Source of the DNA: Argopecten irradians
Taxonomy: Eukaryota; Mollusca; Bivalvia; Pectinida; Pectinidae
Assembly: GCF_041381155.1 (NCBI RefSeq)
Contig: NC_091135.1
Span: forward strand, 50,666,086 to 50,730,085
Reading direction: 5' to 3'
Length of the DNA stretch: 64,000 nt
Shown here: positions 13,601 through 25,600 of the stretch, piece by piece
Layout: every line of letters begins with the position of its first letter
Position numbering within the stretch: the first letter of the stretch is position 1
Position numbers and translations under genes: made by a program
Notes under the pieces: generated by a model
Database searches by the model: none
What the model was told of the DNA's origin: nothing
The model's input: only the letters and a program-made list of their open reading frames with translations

Positions 13601-16600
13601 TCATGGGATAGGAGCCTGAGCCAGTTCCGCTGTTGGGATAGGAGCCTGAGCCAGTTCCGCTGTTGGGGTAGGAGCCTGAGCCAGTTCCGCTGTTGGGGTA
13701 AGAGCCTGAGCCAGTTCCGCTGTTGGGGTAGGTACCTGATCCGGTCATTGAACCACCTCCTATGAAGCGGAAATGATTTCAATCTATTAATATTAAATTT
13801 ACTTTACATGATGTATGTTGGTAAGACCCAGTATTATAACTGGAATTAAGGTTACATTCCTTTAATGATCATAAACCTTATGAAACATTAAAGAAGAAAA
13901 CATAAATTAAGAATCGGTATATATGTACATTAATTTCAATAGTAATAAACGAAAATTAAATGAAATTGTAGTAACAGAAAAACGAGATATGTAAACTGTC
14001 TATTATATTAAGAAGGAAAATATTACTTTTAATTGAAGAAGAAACGCGAGTTTATTACATAAATAATCAATAGATGCATAATCATCCAGATGACATTAGA
14101 AAAACCTCAAGCGAACACTAAAAATGTAAAGTTATACCCTTTTGAATTATCAAATACAGAGTAACAGTCATTAAAATAACATAAAATGAGACAGTGGGAT
14201 AAGAGTCGTCAAAGAAATAAGTCCAACGACAATTATATCTAAAATATTTTTTTTAACAAAGCGAGGCGTGATGGGAATGACATTGTCACAAAATACCAAT
14301 GCAGGTTTTCAAAAAGAGCAACGGACGTAAAATGAATACAAAGCAATACAAAATTCAATGGAAGTTACCATAATTTCACCGTACAGTGTACAAACAACAA
14401 GACCTACCTCCTCAACATGCAATTAAAATACAAAAACAATCTAAACTACAATATAGATACATCAGATGCGAATTCAAAAAAAATAAAAAGTATTCTTGTT
14501 AAACGTTTACAGAGACGTTAAATAAGTACAAGTTTGGTTGTATCTTTTGTGCATATTTCTATTGTGTTCAATATACAACATCCCAATGAATGAATTGAAG
14601 AAAATAAGTTTAAGTTAAAATGCAGTTGATATAGATAAAGATAGGACAATACAGTCAACCAGTGTGAAGTTGGATGATAACGATGGTTATAATAGCACAT
14701 GGACGTTCACGGAAGTCAATCATGAATTACACATGTGATTAACCTGGAAGGATGAACTCACTTCCATTAAAACAGTTGACATGCAGAGAACAATCAATTG
14801 ATATAACTATAATGCGATCAGGTTATGTATTCTGCTCACTTTCTTTGTTATTAAGCTTCAATCATTGTAATAACACGTAAAAGAACACAGCCATTGCAGC
14901 TATGGCGACAGCAAACAATAAACGTTTGGAATTTATGTTTACGTCACATACAGGAGTCGTTACCCTTTTTAAGTTTAATTGTTACTTAATTTAAAAAGGG
15001 AACATAACTAATTTGGTGTAATTTTGCATAGGTGACACACACAAAGCATCTTTCAGAAGCAAGCTTGTCATTTTAGTCAGATGCACTTATGTATGCTGTT
15101 ACTGACATGACATACCATTACCATGTATTGCTGTCAGTCAATATTGAAACTTTGATATCTTTCAGGCGGGTTGGTCGTCATTTTGATAGACATATGATCA
15201 ATATGAAACTTTAAGCATTAAAGGTTTGTAGAGGTAGCAATTATATTGAAAGCTTGTAGGCTGCTGAAAACCAAAGAAAAGCGATTGTTTTATGTAACTA
15301 CACATGCCTATTACTGGAATAACTATGCTCCCTCCAGATCCCGTTCCGGTTCCGGTCATTGTTCCTGTGCTACTAGTCAGCATTCCTATGTCGTTAATGC
15401 AGATGTTAAACGGTAATTAAACTACTCATCGAAATATCCTTTGTCCACTGTTTAATTCACTTAATTGGTGTCCACATATGACATACGTTTGATATGCTAA
15501 AGATTATTATAAGATTTTTTTTTTCAATTTTAAATTGATTGAAAAAAATACGTAAATGCAATATTTGATAATATATGATCTCAAAGAAAAAAAATCACGA
15601 TAGGAATACGAGAAATTGATTTAGTGATGGATGAGTTTTATCGACAGCTGCAATGAAAATGGACGACGACGACTTGGTGTTACATACATTTAGCAGTATA
15701 AAATAAATAGTCTCAGTATCATTTGGGAAAGGGAATTTCACATTCCATTAAGCGTATGGTTTGTGATACCTGCATACACGTCCATCTACTGTATACCACA
15801 TGTTTTAACGAACAGTTTGTTAAAAAGTGATTGGGCTACTTACACAATATTATTCTGTTTGTTTTACAATTACTACGAACGTGCGAATCTAACAACATAT
15901 TGAAAAACATAATATCGATTGCGCAAAGATAGGTAGGATTACAGTATATTTTGATTACCATTGTCGATGTATTAGAAAGTTATCCCCGACGTACTTACCG
16001 CATTTGTTACAGAAGGCTGGGCAATTCTGGAGTACCCATTGATTGTACTGTTGATCGTTACAGACGCTCTGTGTGTATGCCGCACAGTTGTTCAATTTAT
16101 CGGTACAGGAAGCTGAAATATAACCAACTTTTCAAACAACCATCATTCTCATCATATATGTGTGTATGACCTGCTCAGTAATGATAGCACAACGAAAAGA
16201 TGTCAAGTTGATTTGCTTTTATTACGGGAGGACTAACTTAAATCTGAATAAGCTATATGATAATTATGCTATAAGATAATTGAAGCTAAGATTTATTAAA
16301 ATGTGTACTCACAACTACCACTGGTTCCGGCTGAAATATTGAAATATTGTTTGTAAATATTATTTGTCATTAATAATTTCAACATTGGGAGTGATCTATT
16401 TTACGTAAATACGAAATGCCTTTGAAATAAAAACAAAAGTTTCATTCACGAGAGACTTAAGTTACCAAGGAAATACAAACTACTGACTGGCGGCCCATTA
16501 TCGTGATGCACTCATTATCGAAATTTTGAATGCCGCTCTCTACAAAATGCTATTTTTATATACCTTTTTGAGTGTAGAGAGATAAAATATCAAATTTATC

Positions 16601-19600
16601 TTTGATATTTTAAAGTTTTAGAACGTAATATACCAAATTTGGTTGAAATCTGACAATAAATACTCAAGGTATCGAGCGGAAACCATGTTTTGACGATTTT
16701 AAAGTCCCGTAACTCGTGCAAATATTTACGGATTTCGACCATTACTAAGCTAATCCGAGATCACATTCATATAAAACAATTAATAAAATTTGGTTGAAAT
16801 TGGACGATAAATATTTGAGTAATCGAGCGGAAAACACGAAGACATGGCGGGCGTCATTACTTCCGTCATAATCGGCCATTATCTTACGATATGATTTACT
16901 AAGTACATGATGGAAAACATGACACGTTTTCTGTCTTTTGCTTGAACATTTTTAGATCAAATATATCGTTTTTTAAATCACGATAATGGGTACAGTAACT
17001 TGAGTTGATCACGATATGTTACGAAATTTTTCAAACGGCTGTTTCTATTATTTTTGTTTGTTTGTTTGATTGATTTATTAACGTCCTATTAACAGATATG
17101 GTTATGTAAGGACGGCCTACCATGTATGCGGTATGTTGCGTTTATGTTGTGTGAGGTGCGTGATTTGGAAGACTGCGGTATATTCATGTTGTGTCCTCTT
17201 GTATAGTGGAACTGTTGCCCTTTTTATAGTACTATATCAATGAAGCATGCCGCCAAAGTTACCAAGCAACACACCCCAACCGGTCACATTATACTGACAA
17301 CGGGCGAACCAGTCGTCCCACTCCCTGCATGCTGAGCGCTAAGCAGGAGCAGTAACTACCATAAAATTGGTTATAAATCGATGGAACTATTATCAAATTG
17401 AACTGTTGTGAGAAAAAGATTATTTAGATACCTCGAAATCTAACATTTGTATCATATTGCCATTGCTAATGGGTTAACTAATCGAATAATCAAGAACGTT
17501 TTAAACACTCGATAAAACACTTTCAAAGATAGCGAACGGAATTTGTGTGTAAATTGAAGTACGTGACAGCAAACAGGACAATGTAAAAGAAAATACCGCC
17601 ACAGTTGTGATACTATCAGAACTAAGTAGATATAGCTGCTGTCGAAGGCAACGGGAAGATAATTTAGAAACAAGTGTTTTATAATTTTGAGGAAAAACCC
17701 GGTTGATCTGTAAAATAAATAAATACTAAACGCTGAAATGTTCCTAATTTAAAACAAAATGCTTTGTTTTTATTTTTATATTTCAGTATCTAACTTATAG
17801 AAAAAAATATTTAAAAAACAACAATTTTTCCCTTATATCTGAAGTGTGGTGTTATGGGAGCATTAGGCAGATAATTAACAAAACCACAAAATTTGATACG
17901 AGAAGTTACATAATTTAAAAAAAAAAATCTAATGTATATGGACAATATTGTTAAAGATGGAATAATCATGAAAACACTCCTGGGTAAAATATCAGACAGA
18001 AGTATTGTTACTTGGGATACGCCCTTATAGGAGAACCCTTACAAGGGCATGTGTATACATATCTCTCAACAGCGGGTTATAGATATACTGTGTGTACTCA
18101 CGGTTCATGATCAAATGGAATCCACCATCCCCACCACCTGCTTGTTGAAATATAAAAGAGAAATATTTCAAACCGATTGCATTTCCATTGCCATATTGTA
18201 GAATTACTGTACATTGTGTGTTTCAAAGAAGAATGTGCTTATCAAGATAAATTGTCAATTACATTTAGTTGAACCTATAATTGCAGTATAACAACAATTG
18301 GTGTTCCACTTACAAAGTATATTGTGTAGCTCTTTCTAATTTAGATTTAATAACATAATCAAGTACATGTATATGCTTACTAGAACCTCCTGTCTGTCCC
18401 ATAGAACCACCTCCTGTCTGTCCCATAGAACCACCTCCTGTCTGTCCCATAGAAGTTCCTGAGTCAACAAATTTTTTTACCTTGATAATCAGATGGAGAT
18501 GTAATTACGTGTTGCAACGCAATCGACTTAACCTTATTTGATTTCGTAAATGCATGCTGTATTCCACGCTACCTTGAATTGTATAAACAAATATACATAA
18601 AAGATACAATTTAAAAGATTATGAAAATGATAATGGTGGTGATGGCGATAATGATGATGTATGATTGTTGCAATATTATTTTATAATAAATGTGCTCTGA
18701 CTTTCAAATATTTTCGTTGGCAAATAGCATTTAACTAGATTTAACCAAATGGCGCATACATACCTGAACTGTAACCGCCTGCAAAGTAATGGAAAATTAT
18801 AAATCAACCATCTTTTATCATTGTTTTGAATGAACATAATCTTCCATTTCTTAATTAAGCATTCATGTCACTATTGTTTTTATTTCATCCAGGTATGAAT
18901 AAATTGTATTTGCAAACTCTGTGAATCTGCGTGACAGAATTTATTGCATAACTGAATGAAATCAAAAAGGTGACTTCTAGGCTTATGTTTTTTTATACGA
19001 TAACAAATCGTTTAAACGCACGATTCCATTCATTTCTCAAGATATTCAATACACAACGTCAATAATGCCTCTATTATGACGGCACGATAACGTCGAGTAA
19101 TCGCGCCATATTAGGCCAATTAGATTGTAAAATTAGGTATACAAATTAATTATTAGCAGCTGGTAATATGGTAACATTAAATAATATAATCAATATGAAT
19201 ATACAACTTTATCAATCCAGTAATGGGTAGTGTCGTATGCTAACCATAAGGATGAGTATATTTTATACCGATTTTCTTGGAAATATTGAAACCAAATATT
19301 TCAATGTAATTGAAAATAACCACTGATCACAAAGACACGTTTAGGCCTTTATATTTAATTTTACAGACCATGATAACTTACATTTGTTGCAGGTCTTGGC
19401 ACAGTTGTCCTTGACCCATCCAGCATAATCTGGATTCGTGCAGGTTGAAGCATCATAATCTTTACAATTGCTTAATGTATCCACGCACGTTGCTGAAATT
19501 GGAATCCAATATCTGAGTGGTAATATAGAACTGTCCTTTATGTTATATATGATTGGGAATTGAATACTGAAGCTTTATATTATGACTTGATTAGGGCATT

Positions 19601-22600
19601 TAATTTATATTTATCTAAATGCGACTAAAATATCGCTCTCGGAAAGTCAGTTCAATATGCTGTCATATAGTGGGGCATTTATTACAACATACACGTTTAA
19701 ACACGCACCTGTCTGCATTTGACCAGCTCCCCCGCTACTCTGGATCACCACAGAACCCCCTGTATAGTAAATACTCACATATCGATTACTTAATCATAAA
19801 TAGTAATGTAGTGTTAAAATCAATAAACAATTTCAATTATCTCAACACAAAACGCTGACGATGGTAATTTCTCTATCTAAAAGAGGAGCAGACGAATCAT
19901 TTTTTTTTCTTCAGTTACAACAATACGCCTCAATTTACATCACCACCAGTGACAATTTCTTGGTTAACTTTAATATAAAAATATTGAAAATAATGATAGC
20001 ATCCTGTAAAACTATCCATGACACTATGTCTTACTTAAAGTTCGGAATGCGCATACACCAAATGCAAAATAAATCATGTATTATCATGTTTGATAGCATT
20101 TGGAAAAAGAAATCTATAATATTAGTAAGTGATGGTTGTGTACCTCCCAATTTTCTCATTTAATCTGCATAGAAATTATTTAGATGCCGCTTATCCTCTA
20201 AACAATAGAACGGCCAACGCTAGATCCCTGATAAGGTCAAGGTATCACACTTTCAAGCCTGATCGCACACACCTATAGTTATACCCTACAATCGATATGC
20301 TTCATTACCTCATTATTACCTACACTGTTGAAATTGACAAACGGCGATGGAATATAACCATCTTAATACCAACTCAGATACGTAATTTGAATTGAAATAA
20401 AAATGAATTACAACAAATTATGAGTATAACCACTATTATGTTTACAGAAATTATGAACAACCCATTTAAAAAAAAAAACAAAAAAACGTACCATATATTT
20501 GACTCACGCTAAAATACTCTCGAAAGATGCCAATTTGAAACTAAGCCGGCACTTGAAAATAAGCCTGTAATCTCTTGCTATCGAAGAAAATAAGCAGCGA
20601 TTTTTTCCAAGTTCTTAGGACATGCGACGTTTTGTAGTGTTGAGTACATCTTATATTACATCTTTAAAAATAGACTAATGTACAAAATGTAAAATATACA
20701 TTATGCAATATACGTAGACTAGATGATCCGTTGTTGGACAAATATCACTTTAAGAACGGTACAATTAAAAGGAGATGGCGGACAAAGTATTATGATTATA
20801 CGTCATCCAATTGATTCGAGTAAGGCTATTTCTTTTGACCTTTGACCTTACCTTGTCCTGATCCCTGTGTTCCCATGCCTGTGGCGCCACCTCCACTTGT
20901 CTGGAAGTTACATTGAGGTGAAGAGCAACAGGAATTGGGATCTTTGACCATGAAACATCCCTGTGGCAGGTTGTCATAGTGTGGGCATCTGTGAAAGAAT
21001 GAGATAATGACAGTGACAATTCAATGAATTCATTACCTCATCATATTTTCGCGTTTTTGCGAATTGCGAACATTTGATCCTTGCAATAACTGATAAAAAA
21101 TATTTACTAGATAGAACGCGAAATTTCAATAAGTTGAATATTTGTTTCGATTTATATATAATTCGTGAAAGTGTAATTTGCGAAAATGCCTCGGTATCCT
21201 ACTTATATTTCTGTGCAATGGCATTTGGGTATCGTATATACTAATGGATAACTACCGCTGGATAAACTTGTGCTTTATCCGTCAATACTATTATGTGAAT
21301 TTGTTCAACATCTGACGGAACTGTTTTAACTACACCCAAAACTGTAACCTTCCAGGGAATGAAACGTCATTCAGTCCAACTAAAAATGACATCAAATTCA
21401 CAGGAATTACGTCATTTTTACGGTGGATGACGGATAATCAATGTTTAATATTTTCATATTGATTCAATATTACACACTGCATGTAACTGCTAGTAATGTT
21501 TGAGTATACGCTAATATACTTCCCATAGTAGTAAAAAATGATTACACTCTCTTTCAATTTAGTGAATGATTTTTTTCCTTCGCACCAAAGAATAGTCTCG
21601 ATTTGATTGAAACAAAGTAGGTAACTAAAATTTGTTTTCGTCTTGAATGTCATAATAATTGGAGGATAAATAGAATACACGGTTAGTATCTTAAAATACA
21701 CGTTTTATTTTGGTGCCCGACATGCAAAGTAATGCTCAGCTTTCCTAAGTCTCTCACCAAAATAAACCTTGTAGTGTAAGATACTAGTTATGTATTCATT
21801 TTGACATTGGTATATGAGTATCCTACCTGGACGTGTGTACATTGGTATTTTGGTATCCTACCTACATGTCTGTCCATTGGTATTTTGGTATCCTATTTAC
21901 ACATCTGTACATTGGTATTTTGGTATCATACTTACACATCTGTACATTGGTATTTTGGTATCATACTTACACATCTGTCCATTGGTATTTTGGTATCCTA
22001 CCAACACTTCTGTACATTGGTATTTTAGTATTCTACCTACACATCTGTACATTGGTATTCTATTTATACTTCTGTACATTGGTATTTTGGTATTCTACCT
22101 TCACATCTTTACATTGGTATCCTACTTACACTTTTGTACATCGGTATTTTGGTATTCTACCTACACATGTGTACATTGGTATTTGGTATCCTACTTACAC
22201 TTCGGTACATTGGTATTTTGGTATCTTACTTACACACATGTAAATTAGTATTATGGTATATTACTTACACTTCGGTACATTGGTATTTACCGGCGACGCC
22301 ATCCTGACATGTACAGTCATACTTGCATGGTACTGTCCATGTCTGACCTTGTTGGTAGACCTTTCCTTCATACTGACATCCCCCACCTTGAAATAAATAC
22401 CAACGAAACGTAAACCACTGCTATCAAGCTTCAATGTCAAGTTTACACTATGTCTTTTATATGTGTTTCATAAAGTCATAAAAAAGTGATAACCTTTTTG
22501 AAATACTTGTCAGAAACCATTTAGATTATAGAGTATACAGTTAAGTGGAAGACTAAATAAGTATTTTCCATCTGGTTCACAAATCGTTATTATGATAAAG

Positions 22601-25600
22601 CATTGCCAAACCATTATAACCCCATGGATATCAAATAAAGCAATAATCATGGTTAAATAAACCTGAATATAAATGCGATGAACTCGACGGTTTTTTTCTG
22701 TGCAGTCCGGTTTCTACATTTACATAGTCTTTAATACCGTATTCGATCCAATAAGTGAAAATTGAACATCACTAAAGGGGTGATTAAAAAGATCAAATCC
22801 AAGACTTATTGATGAAGGTGCCTCAATAAATGAAGAGGTATGTTTATAGGAGACATTACACATGACTCTCCGTGGCATTGTTATAGCTGGCAATCATCAT
22901 GCCTTAATATGTCGTAGAATCACTATGTTTTCTTTTTTGATATTCCTTCCATTTTATTGTTACCTACGTACAAATGACTTCACAAATTGAAGAGGAGAAT
23001 ATAAAGCGAGAAAATAAGAAAAAGCAGTAGCGCAATAAAAGCAATGGATTTTGTATATCTAAATGGACGAAGACTTATTTTCAGTCTTTGATTTCGCCCT
23101 AATTATAGCACACATATCATAAATATAAGTTCATCAAGTAGAAACATCTACATTGAAAAAGAAGGATATTGACTGAAATGTTGAAAATTGCTGACCTTTG
23201 AAATACTGAAAAAAGATGTTTTTATAATATCATTACTATTTTTCATAATGTCCTTTAAACAGCTCATGTCTATTGATAATACTCAGGATAATGATTAAAT
23301 TAGATCAATTTCAAGATAGCAGGATACCGATACCAAGAGTTCATGTAGTCTGGTATTGGATAAGTGAGGTCATGTCAGACATCCGGTACATGTCACGTGC
23401 AATTGTTCCGTCTAGAAAAGTTTATTCTGGTATTAAATGCTGACGGTTCATTACAATAGCATGTGTTGCCTTATCGGCAATACGTGATCGTCACACACAA
23501 GTCGAAGAGTCGTCAGGTGTTTAGTGCTGGTGAAGTGCAATGCATGTTCTGCTACACTCGTCAAGGCCACACATACATATCTAATCGTTGTATGATAATG
23601 ATGGTCAACTAAAATTTTAACTTTAAAAGCCAATAACTGCTAAAAGAGTTCGCTTTTCTGTATTCAAAAGACAGCTCAATTAACATGTATTTCTCCAAAA
23701 TGAAAATGTTTTCAGTAATGTCAACGCGTTCTCGGCTCATTAATTAGTTTTGTTTTTTATTTTGGCACATGCGTTGCATATTTCAATGGTAAATCAAAAT
23801 ACATACAGGAGACTTACGAAATGCTGGCCCCGATAGTCCGGAAAACTTACGTTCCGAAACGAAACATCAGTGAACATATTTGATTATTTTCAAGTAAAGG
23901 GAATCCGGCAATCTGGAATAATTCGATTTTGCACGGTTAAGAATATCGAGTGACAACACGTTATCAGAAAATGAAATGTGTTATCACCGAAACACTACCT
24001 ATATTTTAACTACATAAAATATGTTTGTGCCAACTAGCCATGGATAGTGGTAGACGGTGTCGCAGTTCGAACACAATCTAATCCCATTATCGGATGGCAG
24101 CTGAAATATCGTAGTTCGCCACAAGCACTTCGAATCTGACTTCAAGAACTCATATACACCATGACCAACATGGCTCAGCAGCCATTTGTCACAGGTATAT
24201 CAACAGTAAGTGTTGGGGTCGCCAGCAGATGTCCATGCGTGGTTTTGCCTTAAATTACCTCCCCTCTCACTAATGTATAAAGTTGAACATTTTTCTTCTG
24301 TTCTAGACATGTAGACTTCTATATAAGCTGCTTCATCAGCTCATGATGATAGTTTTTGTTGAAGATGCTCCTTTGCTATAATTAAGATGTTTTCTGTAGT
24401 AATTATAACAGAACATGTATTGTGATCCACAAACGCCCTGCAATATATTTCCGGTAACGAGTAAGGATACATGTCAAGATTATCACAAGGACTGGATAAT
24501 AGAAAGCTCGGCTTATTTTTGCAGACAACTCAAGCTATGCCTTATGATACTACATATAACGCAGACTAGGATGATACTTTAACTTATACCGATAAGTAAA
24601 TGTCCTGTTCTGTCACTTCCATCGGATACATAATAAATACGGAACTGATTAGTTCCATGTCTGTACGCAAAAATTCGTAATTTCATGCAAATTATTCAAT
24701 TGAGTAGATTATATATTATATGTGCTTTCTTTTCCTCAAGTATCAATGAACTTATATTTTTCTTTTACTGGAAATTTCCTTTTTGTATTTAGGAAAATCA
24801 TATAGAATGATAATAATAATGATGTAATCTTTTCCATTGTAAATTTAGTATCCTCCATGTTGATACACCGACGTCTTGATATAAATATGGAATTGCTAAT
24901 CGATATCTTAGGCGGCCATCTTTATCAGAAATGCAATATCGGAATTTCTCTCATACCTACACGTGTAATACTGGCTGGTCTAGGGCAATACACTCATGTC
25001 GCCTGAAGCTGTATTGCATGCCTACCCATGCAATAGAGCCTCTTGACGTCACACCGTCAACAAAATTACTAGTTTCTCGGTACAATTTTAACATTTTTTC
25101 CCAGAAACTATACTGTATTTACTTTTAAAGACACAAACAATAGAATATGTGTTGAAAATATCACACAATTATCGTACATGGAGTAATTATTTGCATTCAC
25201 TGAATCTTTTTCGAATTCATTTCAAAATGACGGAAAGTCGTAGTAGTAAAGTTGGACTTAAACACCGATGTATGAGAGAAAAATACTATTTCATAAGTGG
25301 ATATGAAGGAAAGGGATATTCTTCCCTTGGGATCACAAAATGTAGTAAAATCCTTGGCAAGCCTCGGGCTTTACGACATTTTGTGACCCTCGGGTAGAAT
25401 ATCCCTATCCTTAATATCCACATATAAAAGAGTCTTATAGCATCATTCCAAATCGCATTTTTTATGCATTTATATCTCCCAAATAACATAACCCTCCATT
25501 CGGAATAACATTTTTTGTTACATCTGAAATAAAACGTTTTTCAGTCCTGCTTATTTCGCACATGTCTGTGTATCCAAAAACTGACGAAAAAATTAAAGCA

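Noticed and set aside
13352-13765. 137-codon plus-strand Arg/Cys/Phe-rich frame
   Set aside because: Antisense shadow of the 30-base repeat in exon 12.
21801-22248. Three overlapping plus-strand frames rich in HWYFGIL and hydrophobic residues
   Set aside because: They are the three phases of a 35-base minisatellite; not a membrane protein.
21804-22290. CRISPR-like array
   Set aside because: Units are contiguous without unique spacers and the context is animal nuclear DNA; the same applies to 60,953-61,182.
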